DNA of 64,000 nucleotides, taken from NCBI RefSeq assembly GCF_023544715.1, contig NZ_JAMJEZ010000009.1, positions 42,463 through 106,462 on the forward strand, read 5' to 3'. Position 1 is the stretch's first letter. The number at the start of each line of letters is the position of its first letter. The position numbers and the translations under genes were made by a program. Origin of the DNA: Pseudomonas eutrophicaquae. Its GTDB lineage: Bacteria; Pseudomonadota; Gammaproteobacteria; Pseudomonadales; Pseudomonadaceae. The notes below the pieces were generated by a model. The model was given only the letters and a program-made list of their open reading frames with translations, searched no databases and was not told the origin of the DNA. Positions 1 through 10,996 of this stretch are shown one piece after another.

Positions 1-1
1 T

Positions 2-1030
2 ACCTCGGCCAAGGTAAGTTTCGAGACCACGGTCGGCAGCTCGTCGCTGACCAGCTCGAATTTCACCCTGCATCCGCGCTATGACAACATCAATCTCAAC
101 AACGACCTGGCCCTGATCTGGCTGCCGCAGGCGGCGCCCGTTGCCGCCGTGCGCCATGACCTGTACCGCGAATCCGATGAGGTCGGCCAGGCGTTCCAGC
201 TGATCGGCTATGGGGTCCCGGGTACCGGCAGCACCGGCATCGATGCCAGCTACACCGGCAGTCCGATGCGCCTGCGTGCGATCAACCGCTTCGAGGCAGA
301 AATCGATGCCCTGGATGCGGCGATTGGCCTGAGCTGGCAGCCCTTGGCAGGCAGTCAGCTGCTGGCCGACTTCGACAGCGGCCAGGTGACCAACGATGCC
401 TTTGGGCAGCTTCTGGGGCTCCGCGATATGGGCTTCGGGCTCTCCGAGGGCTCGATCACCACCGGCGACAGCGGTGGCCCGGCGTTCATCGGCACCCAGG
501 TGGCCGGCATCGCCAGCTACATCACCACGGTCAGCCGTGGTTTGGCCCATCCGGACATCGACACCACCTTCAACAGCAGCTTCGGCGAGCTGGCTTCCTG
601 GCAGCGGGTCAGTTACTACCAGCAGTGGATCGACCAGAGCCAGCGTGCCCAGTACCGCGATGCGCCGACGCGTCCCGAGGAGGTCAAGACCAGCCTCGCC
701 GAGGGCAATATCGGTACCCAGCTGACCTACTTCCTGCTGCAGTTCACCGGAGTGCGCAGCGATCCGCAGCAGTGGCTGAGTGTCGACTATGTAACCCGTG
801 ACGGCACTGCCGTGGCCGGTGAGGACTACCTGGCCGTCAGCGGCACCCTGGTGCTGTACCCCGGCGAGAACCAAGCGGTGATTGCTGTGGAGATCATCGG
901 CGACAGCCGCCGCGAGCCGGATGAGGTCTTCTACCTTGATGTCTTCAACCCGATCGGTGGCAGCTTTGGTGAGGGCGTGGTCAAGCTGTCGGCCATGCGC
1001 ACTCTTCTTAACGACGACCTGTTTGCCTGA
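2..1030 (+). CDS. Trypsin-like serine protease with C-terminal Calx-beta domain (5' end outside window)
   Basis: The frame is open from base 2, so the gene starts before the window and the catalytic His is not seen. The catalytic Asp lies in NNDLALIW (encoded near bases 95-118) and the Ser in GDSGGPAF (near 466-489), which are the S1 (chymotrypsin) family signatures. The last third, from about base 690, contains VDYVTRDGTAVAGEDY and ends in LNDDLFA; this is the Calx-beta fold seen in surface and secreted proteins. It is strongly similar over its whole visible length to the next gene, so the two are tandem paralogues. The substrate is unknown. A secreted proteolytic role is inferred from family only. 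Confidence 0.85.
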   Translation, partial: TSAKVSFETTVGSSSLTSSNFTLHPRYDNINLNNDLALIWLPQAAPVAAVRHDLYRESDEVGQAFQLIGYGVPGTGSTGIDASYTGSPMRLRAINRFEAEIDALDAAIGLSWQPLAGSQLLADFDSGQVTNDAFGQLLGLRDMGFGLSEGSITTGDSGGPAFIGTQVAGIASYITTVSRGLAHPDIDTTFNSSFGELASWQRVSYYQQWIDQSQRAQYRDAPTRPEEVKTSLAEGNIGTQLTYFLLQFTGVRSDPQQWLSVDYVTRDGTAVAGEDYLAVSGTLVLYPGENQAVIAVEIIGDSRREPDEVFYLDVFNPIGGSFGEGVVKLSAMRTLLNDDLFA

Positions 1031-1152
1031 GCATTGCCTGCGTCCCCCGCCATCTTCCGCGCCACTGTCATGTGCCCGGCCAATCCTGCCGGGCAGCGGC
1101 AGGGCTCTGCGCCGCGCCTTTGCCACCTGATGCCCCGCAGTACGCAAAATAT

Positions 1153-1233
1153 TTGTACAGGATGATTTGATCTGTACAGATAGGCGTCTAGCCTCTGCTC
1201 ATAACCTGTACGAATGGCGCTGCGCTTGTACAG
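1153..1233. repeat. Four TGTAC(A) elements in two pairs
   Basis: TTGTACAG at 1153-1160, CTGTACAG at 1172-1179, CTGTACG at 1206-1212 and TTGTACAG at 1226-1233. The elements in each pair are 19 or 20 bases apart, close to two helical turns, so they face the same side of the DNA. TGTACA is itself a palindrome. The arrangement looks like operator sites for a dimeric regulator upstream of the second protease gene. The regulator is not known, and the spacing does not fit a LexA box. Confidence 0.5.
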
Positions 1234-1239
1234 GTTTTT
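1203..1239 (+). terminator. Inverted repeat followed by T5: terminator or operator
   Basis: AACCTGTAC at 1203-1211 pairs perfectly with GTACAGGTT at 1228-1236 across a 16-base loop, and five T bases end at 1239. It could terminate the upstream protease transcript. It also contains two of the four TGTAC elements, so it may instead be a binding site or attenuator for the downstream gene. Confidence 0.4.
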
Positions 1240-1373
1240 CGGCGCAGCGCCCTTTCTACCTGCCTTGATGACCCTTGTTGTGACCCTGAGGCCTGAACGG
1301 CGAACGGGCCGCGCACACGAGCGTCACCCGCGAGCGGCGGCAGGTACTTCGGCAGAGGGTGTGGAGGTGGATC

Positions 1374-2576
1374 ATGGTTGCGCTGGCTTATGCCCCGAAC
1401 AATCCCCCGACCGGCAGTGTCAGTGCGGTAGATGCCTTGGGTGGCGTGGTACGCATCTCCTCGGGCGGCAGCTACGGCACCGGTGTGCTGCTGTTTGATG
1501 GCCGCGCGGTACTGACCGCCGCCCACATCTTCAAGGATCCGCAGCGTGCCACGGTGCACTTTGAGACCGCCAGCGGGCGCCAGTCGCTGGTCAGCGAGCG
1601 GATCATCTTCCATGCCGGCTATGATGCGGTGAACTATAACAACGACCTGGCGCTGGTCTGGCTGCCCGAGGCGGCGCCGCGTGAGGCCCTGCGCCACGGC
1701 CTTTACCGCGCCAGTGACGAGATCGGTCAGCGCTTTGAGCTGGTCGGCTACGGCCGGCCGGGGCTGGGGGATACCGGGATTGATCGCAGCGACAGCGGTG
1801 CGCCGATCCGCCAGCAGGCCAGCAACCAGTTCGATGCCGATGTCGGCAGCCTGACAAGCCAGGTCAACCTGAGCTGGGCGCCGCTGGCCGGCAGCCAGCT
1901 GCTCGCCGACTTCGACAACGGGCAGGCCGCGCAGGATGCGCTGGGCCGTCTGATCGGTCGCAGCAGTACAGGCCTTGGGCGCGAGGAGGGCTCACTGACC
2001 CCCGGTGACAGTGGCGGTCCGGCCTTCATCGGCAACCAGGTGGCCGGCATCGCCAGCTATACCGCCACCGTCAATCGCGGCAACATCAAGCCGGATGTCG
2101 ACACGCTGCTCAACAGCAGTTTTGGCGAGCTGGCAATCTGGCAGCGGGTCAGCCATTACCAGCAGTGGATCGATCAGACCCAGCGCGCCCAGTACCGTGA
2201 CGCCCCGACCCGTGCCGATGAGGTCAGCACCACCGTGATCGAGGGCGATCGCGGCACCACGCTCACCTACTTTCTGCTGCAGTTCAATGGTCTGCGCAGC
2301 GAGCCGCAGCAGCGCGTCAGTGTCGATTACGCCACCCGCGATGGCAGCGCCCGCGCCGGCGAAGATTACCTGCCGGTCAATGGCACCCTGGTGCTGTATC
2401 CGGGCGAGGATCAGGCGGTGATTGCCGTGGAGATTCTGGCGGACACCCGGGCTGAGGGCAGTGAAAACTTCTTCCTCGACATCTTCAACCCCGTGGGTGG
2501 CCGGTTTGGCGAGGGGGTGATCCGCCTTTCGGCCGAGCGCATCATCCTCGACAACGACGGGGCGATGTGGGGCTAG
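1374..2576 (+). CDS. Trypsin-like serine protease with C-terminal Calx-beta domain
   Basis: Complete paralogue of the preceding gene, 400 residues. The ATG at 1374 is chosen because GGAGG (1363-1367) lies six bases upstream; a GTG at 1359 would overlap that site. The S1 protease triad is intact: His51 in LTAAHIF, Asp91 in NNDLALV, Ser213 in GDSGGPAF. The C-terminal part, about residues 290-395, is a Calx-beta domain with VDYATRDGSARAGEDY and a closing ILDND. No N-terminal signal peptide is visible: the start MVALAYAPNNPP is short and lacks a charged plus hydrophobic stretch. Export by a type I system or another route is possible but not shown. Substrate unknown. Confidence 0.85.
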   Translation: MVALAYAPNNPPTGSVSAVDALGGVVRISSGGSYGTGVLLFDGRAVLTAAHIFKDPQRATVHFETASGRQSLVSERIIFHAGYDAVNYNNDLALVWLPEAAPREALRHGLYRASDEIGQRFELVGYGRPGLGDTGIDRSDSGAPIRQQASNQFDADVGSLTSQVNLSWAPLAGSQLLADFDNGQAAQDALGRLIGRSSTGLGREEGSLTPGDSGGPAFIGNQVAGIASYTATVNRGNIKPDVDTLLNSSFGELAIWQRVSHYQQWIDQTQRAQYRDAPTRADEVSTTVIEGDRGTTLTYFLLQFNGLRSEPQQRVSVDYATRDGSARAGEDYLPVNGTLVLYPGEDQAVIAVEILADTRAEGSENFFLDIFNPVGGRFGEGVIRLSAERIILDNDGAMWG

Positions 2577-2593
2577 CCCCGCGATGTGGCGTG

Positions 2594-2599
2594 TATAAT
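2594..2599 (+). promoter_or_regulatory. Possible -10 box (TATAAT) for the lipoprotein pair
   Basis: A perfect TATAAT lies 31 bases before the GTG start at 2631. No good -35 hexamer is visible 16-18 bases upstream, so the promoter may be weak or activator-dependent. Confidence 0.4.
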
Positions 2600-2630
2600 C
2601 CGGGGCATCCTCCCCAGTCAGGTAACTGCC

Positions 2631-3326
2631 GTGCGCACACGTCCACTTGTCCGGCTCGGCGCGCTGTGTGCCTTCGCGCTGCTGGGTGGCTGCTTTGCCA
2701 CCAAGACCAGCCAGGCACCGATTGCCACCACCTATCCCCTCAGCGAGCAGCAGCGCATGCAGGCGGCCTGGCACTGGGAAATCCTTGCCCGCGACCAGGC
2801 GCAGCGCATCCTGGAAAACCCGCGCCTGCGTCTGCTGCCACTGTATGTGGCTGGCCCCGAGGATGGAGGGGAGGGCAATGGGTTTCACCGCGGCTATCAC
2901 GCCTTGCTGACCAGCGAGCTGGTTGCAGGCGGGGCACGGGTTTCGACGGTGGCCGAGCAGGCCGCCGAGGTGCGCTTCGGGGTGCAGACCGTGCGCCATC
3001 GCGGGCGCGGCTTCGTGCGGCCGCCGCAGGGCGCTTTCACCGCGCTGGCCGCCGGCATTGCGGTGGCTACCTTGCCCTATAACCACTGGAGCGAACCGGC
3101 GCTGGCGCTGATTCCAGGTGCGGTGCTGGCGGATCTGTTCAGTGGCAGCTGGACCTATACCGGCAATGACGAGGTGATCATCACCACCCAGGTGATCGAG
3201 AATCAGCGCATCCTCTACTCGGCCTCGAACCTCTATTACATCAACCGCGCTGACCGTGATCACTATGCCCGGCCGTCTGCCCCGCCCAGCCTGCTGCCGA
3301 TCGTCCCCGTCACCGACCGCTGGTAA
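2631..3326 (+). CDS. Putative lipoprotein of unknown function
   Basis: 231 residues from the GTG at 2631. A GTG at 2586 in frame would place the TATAAT box inside the gene and lacks a ribosome-binding site. The N-terminus has Arg residues, a hydrophobic stretch and the lipobox LLGGC, so the protein is predicted to be lipid-anchored. A weakly hydrophobic Ala/Gly-rich segment near residues 135-175 precedes FSGSWTYTGNDEVI. I recognise no domain. It is followed after 27 bases by another lipoprotein gene with a FlgO-type domain, and the two probably form an operon. A joint outer-membrane role is inferred from this arrangement only. Confidence 0.75.
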   Translation: MRTRPLVRLGALCAFALLGGCFATKTSQAPIATTYPLSEQQRMQAAWHWEILARDQAQRILENPRLRLLPLYVAGPEDGGEGNGFHRGYHALLTSELVAGGARVSTVAEQAAEVRFGVQTVRHRGRGFVRPPQGAFTALAAGIAVATLPYNHWSEPALALIPGAVLADLFSGSWTYTGNDEVIITTQVIENQRILYSASNLYYINRADRDHYARPSAPPSLLPIVPVTDRW

Positions 3327-3353
3327 GCGGCCCACGCCCTGGAGTCGCAAACC

Positions 3354-3911
3354 GTGCGCCCTGTCCGACTGCTGACCTGTCTACTGCTGGCCCTGCCGCT
3401 GGCAGCCTGCGAGCCGATCTACTCGCCCCACACCGCCTGGCGCACGGTCGATCGACTGGCCAGCCCCGATGCCCGGCTGGCCAGCCTGATCGAGCGCGAG
3501 GCGCGGCGCATGGTGGCGGCACACCCCAGGCTGTTCCAGCACAGCCCGCTGATCGCCGCCTCGTTTGTCGATATCGACCGGCTGGGCAGTTCCTCGACCT
3601 TCGGGCGCATGGCCTCGGAGCTGTTCGCCGGCACGCTGGCCCGCGAGGGCATGTTGGTGCGCGAGGTCAAGCTGCGGGAAAGCCTGTTCATCGAGGCCAG
3701 CGTCGGCGAGCTGCTGCTCTCGCGTGAAGTCGAGCAGCTGGCCCGCCAGCACGCCGCCCGCTCGATGCTGGTTGGCACCTATGCCATCGGCCAGAGCCAT
3801 CTGTATCTGAGTGTGCGGATCGTGCAGGTCGGCAGTGCCCTGGTACTGGCCAGCAGCAGTCTGCAGCTGGAGCTGACGCCAAACCTGCGGGCGCTGCTTG
3901 GGGTTTATTGA
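3354..3911 (+). CDS. FlgO-domain outer-membrane lipoprotein
   Basis: 185 residues from a GTG with GGAG upstream. The signal peptide ends in the lipobox LAAC near residues 16-19. The segment from about residue 62 (FVDIDRLGSSSTFGRM, ASELFAGTLAREGM, then VGTYAIGQSHLYLSVRI) matches the FlgO family, first described as an outer-membrane lipoprotein needed for the Vibrio flagellum. No flagellar gene is near, so a flagellar role is not supported here. The gene follows another lipoprotein gene and is likely co-transcribed with it. The fold assignment is fairly secure; the function is open. Confidence 0.72.
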   Translation: MRPVRLLTCLLLALPLAACEPIYSPHTAWRTVDRLASPDARLASLIEREARRMVAAHPRLFQHSPLIAASFVDIDRLGSSSTFGRMASELFAGTLAREGMLVREVKLRESLFIEASVGELLLSREVEQLARQHAARSMLVGTYAIGQSHLYLSVRIVQVGSALVLASSSLQLELTPNLRALLGVY

Positions 3912-4011
3912 GTACAGCGCCATCGCGGGCGATCTGCCTACGGGCGGCACAGGCAGCCCGCTGCGACAGGGCTGGCCGCCACGCCCGGCGCCGTTTAGAC
4001 TCTGCGGGTTT

Positions 4012-6084
<2,073 letters not shown>

Positions 6085-6097
6085 TCCACCGCGCGAT

Positions 6098-6123
6098 AAC
6101 AACGGGCTTGCGGGCCCGTTGTT
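6098..6123 (+). terminator. Hairpin terminator of thiC
   Basis: AACAACGGGC (6098-6107) pairs perfectly with GCCCGTTGTT (6114-6123) across a 6-base loop. The downstream T content is modest, so termination may be partial. Confidence 0.75.
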
Positions 6124-6154
6124 GTGTCTGGCGGCGGCGCGGCTGGGCAGACAC

Positions 6155-6183
6155 AAAAAAGCCCTGCACGCAGGCAGGGCTTT
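6155..6183 (-). terminator. Rho-independent terminator of fdxA
   Basis: GCCCTGC (6161-6167) pairs with GCAGGGC (6174-6180). On the minus strand the hairpin is followed by a run of six T (A6 at 6155-6160 on the plus strand). It lies between the convergent thiC and fdxA genes and may also stop thiC read-through. Confidence 0.85.
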
Positions 6184-6199
6184 GGCACCTTGGCGGAGC

Positions 6200-6523
6200 T
6201 TAGCGCTCCAGGTACTGGAGCTTGTCTTTGATGCCATCCCACTCTTCGGCGTCGGCCAGGGCTTCCTTCTTTTCGGTGATGTTCGGCCAGATTTCCGCCA
6301 GATCACGGTTCAGGTCGATGAACTCCTGCTGGTCTTCGGGGACCTCATCCTCGGAGAAGATCGCCTGTGCCGGGCACTCCGGCTCGCACAGAGCGCAGTC
6401 GATGCACTCATCGGGATGAATGACCAGGAAATTCGGGCCTTCGTAGAAGCAGTCCACCGGGCAGACTTCCACGCAGTCGGTGTACTTGCACTTGATGCAG
6501 TTGTCGGTAACGACGAAGGTCAT
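6200..6523 (-). CDS. fdxA: 7Fe ferredoxin FdxA
   Basis: 107 residues, the standard length of the Azotobacter-type 3Fe-4S/4Fe-4S ferredoxin I. Cys9, Cys12, Cys17, Cys21 and Cys25 are followed by the second motif with Cys40, Cys43, Cys46 and Cys50 ([12 protein letters not shown]). By family rule Cys9, 17 and 50 hold the 3Fe centre and Cys21, 40, 43 and 46 the 4Fe centre. It is a cytoplasmic electron carrier. It lies just downstream of mutS on the same strand, an arrangement common in Pseudomonas; the 74 bases between them contain an A/G-rich ribosome-binding region. Confidence 0.96.
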   Translation of the reverse strand: MTFVVTDNCIKCKYTDCVEVCPVDCFYEGPNFLVIHPDECIDCALCEPECPAQAIFSEDEVPEDQQEFIDLNRDLAEIWPNITEKKEALADAEEWDGIKDKLQYLER

Positions 6524-6597
6524 GTTCTTATCTCTCCTCAGGCAGGTGCCCGCCGCGGCAGGGCGGGCGCGATTCTAGCAGCTTGCCCGAAGTGGCG

Positions 6598-9267
6598 TTA
6601 TATCTGGGTCTTCCAAGCATATATCAGCTCCAACGCCTGACGCGGGGTGAGGTCGTCGGCCTCCAGACTGCCAAGGGCCTCCAGAATCGGGTGGGGCAGG
6701 CTGGCGAACAGATCCGCCTGCAGCGGGGCCGCAGGGCTTGTGACCGGTGCTGGCGTGTCAGCCGGGTTAGGCGCGGGTGATGGGCGGTAGGCGGGGGCGG
6801 CGTGCTCGGCCACGCCGTCTGGGTGGACAGGCGCCTCGCCCGGCACCGTGCTACCCGTATGGGGCAGGCTGCTGTCCTCCAGGCGCTGCAAGTGAGTGCG
6901 GGCGCGGGCGATCACGCTGCCCGGCACCCCGGCCAGCTGGGCGACCGCCAGACCATAGCTCTGGCTGGCTGAGCCCGGCAGCACATGGTGCAAAAAGATG
7001 ATCCGCTCGTTGTGCTCGACCGCAGCCAGGTGCACGTTGGCCACCACGGCTTCCGCGTCGGCCAGCACGGTCAGCTCGAAATAATGGGTGGCGAACAGCG
7101 TGAAGGCCCGCTGAGCGGCCAGGTGCTCGGCGGCCGCCCAGGCCAGCGACAGGCCATCGAAGGTGCTGGTGCCGCGCCCGACCTCATCCATCAGCACCAG
7201 GCTGTGGGCGGTGGCGTTGTGCAGGATGCTGGCTGTCTCGCTCATCTCCACCATGAAGGTCGAGCGCCCGCCGGCCAGATCGTCACTGGAGCCGATCCGG
7301 GTGAAGATCCGATCAACCATCGACAGCCGGCAGGCATCGGCCGGCACGAAGCTGCCGATATGCGCCAGCAGCACGATCAGCGCCGTCTGGCGCATATAGG
7401 TGGATTTACCGCCCATGTTCGGCCCGGTGATGATCAGCATCCGCGTACTGTCATCCAGATGCACATCATTGGCCACGAACGGGGTGCTGAGCACCTGCTC
7501 GACCACCGGATGCCGCCCCTGGGTGATCTCCAGGCACGGCTCCGTGACGAACACTGGGCAGTTGAGATTCAGAGTCAGCGCCCGTTCGGCGAGGTTGCTC
7601 AGTACATCCAGCTCGGCCAGCGCGGCGGCACTGTCCTGCAGCGGGGCCAGCGACTCGATCAGGGTGTCGAGCAGTTCCTCGTAGAGCAGCTTTTCGCGCG
7701 CCAGGGCACGGCTCTTGGCCGACAGCGCCTTGTCCTCGAAGGCCTTGAGCTCGGGGGTGATGAAGCGCTCGGCGCCCTTGAGCGTCTGGCGGCGGATGTA
7801 GTCGGCCGGGGCCTGCTCGGCCTGTACTCGGGGCAGCTCGATGTAGTAGCCATGCACGCGGTTGTAGCCGACCTTGAGGTTGGGCAGGCCGGTGCGGGCC
7901 TTTTCGCGGGCTTCCAGGTCCATCAGGTACTGGCCGGCGTTCTCGCTGAGCAATTGCAGCTCATCGAGTTCGGCATCAAAGCCGCGGCGAATCACCCCGC
8001 CTTCGCGGATCACCGCCGGCGGGTTGTCGATAATGGCGCGCATCAGCCGCTCGGCCAGCTGCGGATAGGTGCGCACGCTGGCGGTGAGTTGCTGCAGATG
8101 CGGGGTGTCGAAGGGGGCCAGCGCCTCCTGCAGGGCCGGCAGGGCAGCGAGGGCATCGCGCAGCCGGGCCAGATCCCGCGGGCGGGCGCTGCGCAGGCCG
8201 ATCCGCGCCAGAATGCGCTCCAGGTCGCCGATGTGCTTGAGCTGCGGCTGCAGCGTCTCGAAGCGGAACTGCTCAAGCAGCGCGGCGATGGCGTGCTGGC
8301 GCGCGGCCAGTTGCACCGGCTGGCGCAGCGGGCGATTCAGCCAGCGGCACAGCAGGCGGCTGCCCATCGCGGTCATGCAGCGGTCCATCACGCTCAGCAA
8401 GGTGTTGTCGCGCCCGCCGGTCAGGTTGGTGTCCAGCTCCAGGTTGCGCCGGCTGGCGGCATCCAGCACCACGGCCTCTTCCAGCCGCTCGTGGCGCAGG
8501 CTGCGGATATGAGGCAGGGCGCCGCGCTGGGTTTCCCGTGCATAGAGCAGCAGGCAGCCGGCCGCGCTGATCGCCAGAGTCAGTTCCTGACAGCCAAAGC
8601 CGTTCAGATCACGGGTGCCAAACTGCTGGCACAACGCCTTGAAGCCGGTGGCCTGATCAAAATCCCACGCGGCCCGCCGCCGGCAGCCGCCGCGCCGCTC
8701 GGCTGGCAGGTCCTGCGGCCAGTCATCGGGGATCAGCAGTTCAGCCGGATTGAGGCGCTCAAGCTCGGCGAGCAGCGGCTCCCAGCCACGGATTTCCTGC
8801 ACGCTGAAGCGCCCGCTGGTGATGTCGAGGATCGCCAGACCAAACAGCCGCTCATCACCGAGCAGCGCGCCCAGCAGGTTGTCGCGCCGCTCATCAAGGA
8901 GCGCCTCGTCGGTCACGGTGCCCGGTGTGAGGATGCGCACAACCTGACGCTCCACCGGCCCCTTGCTGGTCGCCGGATCGCCGATCTGCTCACAAATCGC
9001 CACCGACTCACCGAGCTTGACCAGTTTGGCGAGGTAGGCTTCTGCCGAGTGGAACGGAATCCCCGCCATCGGAATCGGCTGTCCGGCTGACTGGCCACGG
9101 GCGGTCAGGGTGATGTCCAGGAGCTTGGCGGCCTTCTGCGCATCGGCATAGAACAGCTCGTAAAAATCGCCCATGCGGTAGAACAGTAACTGTTCGGGGT
9201 GATGCTGCTTGATCTTCAGGTACTGTTGCATCATCGGCGTGTGCGCCGAGAAATCATGCTGGCTCAT
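6598..9267 (-). CDS. mutS: DNA mismatch repair protein MutS
   Basis: 889 residues from the ATG at 9267; the longer in-frame start at 9327 runs through the upstream region and does not match the family. The mismatch-reading motif F35-Y36-E37 is present (MGDFYELF). The C-terminal ABC-type ATPase has Walker [10 protein letters not shown] with Lys621 and the Walker B region [14 protein letters not shown]. Between the ATPase and the C-terminal helix is a Pro/Ala-rich linker, longer than in most homologues, followed by QADLFASL, which fits the beta-clamp binding consensus QxxLF. MutS recognises mispaired bases and starts repair. Its own promoter must lie in the 84 bases shared with the divergent pncC. 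Confidence 0.97.
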   Translation of the reverse strand: MSQHDFSAHTPMMQQYLKIKQHHPEQLLFYRMGDFYELFYADAQKAAKLLDITLTARGQSAGQPIPMAGIPFHSAEAYLAKLVKLGESVAICEQIGDPATSKGPVERQVVRILTPGTVTDEALLDERRDNLLGALLGDERLFGLAILDITSGRFSVQEIRGWEPLLAELERLNPAELLIPDDWPQDLPAERRGGCRRRAAWDFDQATGFKALCQQFGTRDLNGFGCQELTLAISAAGCLLLYARETQRGALPHIRSLRHERLEEAVVLDAASRRNLELDTNLTGGRDNTLLSVMDRCMTAMGSRLLCRWLNRPLRQPVQLAARQHAIAALLEQFRFETLQPQLKHIGDLERILARIGLRSARPRDLARLRDALAALPALQEALAPFDTPHLQQLTASVRTYPQLAERLMRAIIDNPPAVIREGGVIRRGFDAELDELQLLSENAGQYLMDLEAREKARTGLPNLKVGYNRVHGYYIELPRVQAEQAPADYIRRQTLKGAERFITPELKAFEDKALSAKSRALAREKLLYEELLDTLIESLAPLQDSAAALAELDVLSNLAERALTLNLNCPVFVTEPCLEITQGRHPVVEQVLSTPFVANDVHLDDSTRMLIITGPNMGGKSTYMRQTALIVLLAHIGSFVPADACRLSMVDRIFTRIGSSDDLAGGRSTFMVEMSETASILHNATAHSLVLMDEVGRGTSTFDGLSLAWAAAEHLAAQRAFTLFATHYFELTVLADAEAVVANVHLAAVEHNERIIFLHHVLPGSASQSYGLAVAQLAGVPGSVIARARTHLQRLEDSSLPHTGSTVPGEAPVHPDGVAEHAAPAYRPSPAPNPADTPAPVTSPAAPLQADLFASLPHPILEALGSLEADDLTPRQALELIYAWKTQI

Positions 9268-9351
9268 GGCGGTTCGGCTTCGATCCAGAAAACGGCTAGT
9301 GTACGGTATCGCCCGGGCCACCTTCATCGCCTGTCACTGTGGAGCCTTGTT

Positions 9352-9855
9352 ATGCCATCGATCACTGCCCTGGCCGAGCGCCTAGGTCAGCGCCTGCGCG
9401 AGCGTGGGCTGCAGGTCAGCTGTGCCGAGTCCTGTACCGGCGGCGGAATTGCCGAGGCGATCACCCGGATCGCCGGCTGCTCAGCCTGGTTTGAGGCCGG
9501 GTACGTGACCTACTCGAACGCACAAAAGACCGCACAGCTTGGCGTGCCGGCGGACTTGTTCGCGAAGGTCGGGGCGGTCAGCCGCGAGGTGGTCGAGGCC
9601 ATGGCCCAAGGGGCGCTGCAGCGCAGCGGCGCGCAACTGGCGGTGGCGGTCAGCGGGATTGCCGGGCCAGGGGGCGGTACGGCCGACAAGCCGGTCGGTA
9701 CGATCTGGCTGGCCTGGGCCGACCAGACGCGGTGCGGGAGTCTATGCTGTCATTTTTCCGGGGATCGCGCCGCGATTCGTCGGCAGACCATCGAGCAGGC
9801 TCTTGAGGGACTGCTGGCGCTGGCCGGCGGTGAGCCGCTGCCGGCAGGACGTTAA
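9352..9855 (+). CDS. pncC: Nicotinamide-nucleotide amidase (CinA C-terminal domain)
   Basis: 167 residues consisting only of the CinA C-terminal domain. The enzyme deamidates nicotinamide mononucleotide to nicotinate mononucleotide in NAD recycling. The signature AESCTGGG lies at residues 25-32 and GIAGPGGGTADKPVG at about 104-118. The ATG at 9352 follows GGAGC about eight bases upstream and matches the expected N-terminus; the 51 additional residues of the longer open frame come from the mutS promoter region. It precedes recA with its own LexA-controlled promoter, as in other Pseudomonas genomes, so the two are separate units although adjacent. Confidence 0.92.
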   Translation: MPSITALAERLGQRLRERGLQVSCAESCTGGGIAEAITRIAGCSAWFEAGYVTYSNAQKTAQLGVPADLFAKVGAVSREVVEAMAQGALQRSGAQLAVAVSGIAGPGGGTADKPVGTIWLAWADQTRCGSLCCHFSGDRAAIRRQTIEQALEGLLALAGGEPLPAGR

Positions 9856-9891
9856 CCGGTAGGCGACAGACCGTCGCCTGTGGAATAATCG

Positions 9892-9907
9892 CTGGCTACT
9901 TGTACAG
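9892..9907 (+). promoter_or_regulatory. LexA (SOS) box of recA
   Basis: CTGGCTACTTGTACAG fits the gammaproteobacterial LexA rule CTG-N10-CAG and lies 41 bases before the recA start. Repressor binding here would keep recA-recX low until DNA damage. Confidence 0.85.
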
Positions 9908-9948
9908 CTAAATGCAGTCGAAGGGCTGCCCGGCACGAGAGGATATCA

Positions 9949-10992
9949 ATGGACGAGAACAAGAAACGCGCCCTGGCGGTAGCCCTGGGGCAGATCGAAC
10001 GTCAGTTCGGCAAGGGTGCGGTGATGCGCATGGGGGACCATGAGCGCCAAGCCGTTCCGGCGATCTCCACCGGCTCGCTGGGCCTGGACATCGCGCTGGG
10101 CATTGGCGGCCTGCCCAAGGGGCGGATCGTCGAGATCTACGGCCCGGAATCCTCGGGCAAGACCACCTTGACCCTGTCGGTGATCGCCGAGGCGCAGAAG
10201 CAGGGCGCGACCTGCGCGTTCGTCGATGCCGAGCATGCGCTGGATCCGGACTACGCCGGCAAGCTGGGGGTGAACGTCGATGACCTGCTGGTTTCCCAGC
10301 CGGACACCGGCGAACAGGCGCTGGAGATCACCGACATGCTGGTGCGCTCCAACGCGGTGGACGTGATCGTGGTTGACTCGGTGGCGGCGCTGGTGCCCAA
10401 GGCTGAGATCGAGGGCGAGATGGGCGACATGCACGTCGGCCTGCAAGCGCGTCTGATGTCCCAGGCGCTGCGCAAGATCACCGGCAATATCAAGAACGCC
10501 AACTGCCTGGTGATCTTCATCAACCAGATCCGCATGAAGATCGGGGTGATGTTCGGCAACCCGGAAACCACCACCGGCGGTAATGCGCTGAAGTTCTACT
10601 CCTCGGTGCGTCTGGACATCCGTCGTACCGGCGCGGTCAAGGAAGGCGACGAAATCGTCGGTAGCGAGACCCGCGTCAAGGTGGTCAAGAACAAGATGGC
10701 CCCGCCGTTCCGTCAGGCCGAGTTCCAGATCCTCTACGGCAAGGGCATCTACCGCAACGGCGAGATCATTGACCTGGGCGTGCAGCTGGGCCTTCTGGAA
10801 AAATCCGGCGCTTGGTACAGCTATCAGGGCAACAAGATCGGCCAGGGCAAGGCCAATGCCTCGCGCTACCTGGAGGACAACCCCGAAGTCTGCCAGGCGC
10901 TCGATTCGGCCATCCGCGCCCAGCTGCTCAACCAGCCGGGGCAGCCGGCGCCGGTTGCGGCAGAAGAAGACGATCTGGATCCGGATCTCTGA
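9949..10992 (+). CDS. recA: Recombinase RecA
   Basis: 347 residues, the normal length. RecA forms ATP-dependent filaments on single-stranded DNA, performs strand exchange and triggers LexA self-cleavage. Walker A is GPESSGKTT at residues 65-73, and the family signature [19 protein letters not shown] is complete (about residues 183-201). The acidic C-terminal tail EEDDLDPDL is typical and moderates filament growth. A LexA box lies just upstream and recX starts four bases after the stop codon, so the two genes share a transcript. Confidence 0.99.
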   Translation: MDENKKRALAVALGQIERQFGKGAVMRMGDHERQAVPAISTGSLGLDIALGIGGLPKGRIVEIYGPESSGKTTLTLSVIAEAQKQGATCAFVDAEHALDPDYAGKLGVNVDDLLVSQPDTGEQALEITDMLVRSNAVDVIVVDSVAALVPKAEIEGEMGDMHVGLQARLMSQALRKITGNIKNANCLVIFINQIRMKIGVMFGNPETTTGGNALKFYSSVRLDIRRTGAVKEGDEIVGSETRVKVVKNKMAPPFRQAEFQILYGKGIYRNGEIIDLGVQLGLLEKSGAWYSYQGNKIGQGKANASRYLEDNPEVCQALDSAIRAQLLNQPGQPAPVAAEEDDLDPDL

Positions 10993-10996
10993 TTCG

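Larger units (their letters stand above)
1031..1373. other. Intergenic region between the two protease paralogues
   Basis: No gene is seen in these 343 bases. The part at 1150-1240 is AT-richer than its surroundings and holds four TGTAC elements and a perfect 9-base inverted repeat (separate entries). The rest is GC-rich with no clear signal until the ribosome-binding site GGAGG at 1363-1367. Confidence 0.6.

Noticed and set aside
1172-1187. CTGTACAG as a LexA box
   Set aside because: No CTG-N10-CAG spacing is found with any of the four elements, unlike the real box before recA.
6985-9090. 701-codon open frame on the plus strand opposite mutS
   Set aside because: It is the antisense shadow of mutS in high-GC DNA: no domain, composition dominated by Gln, Gly and Arg, no ribosome-binding site.
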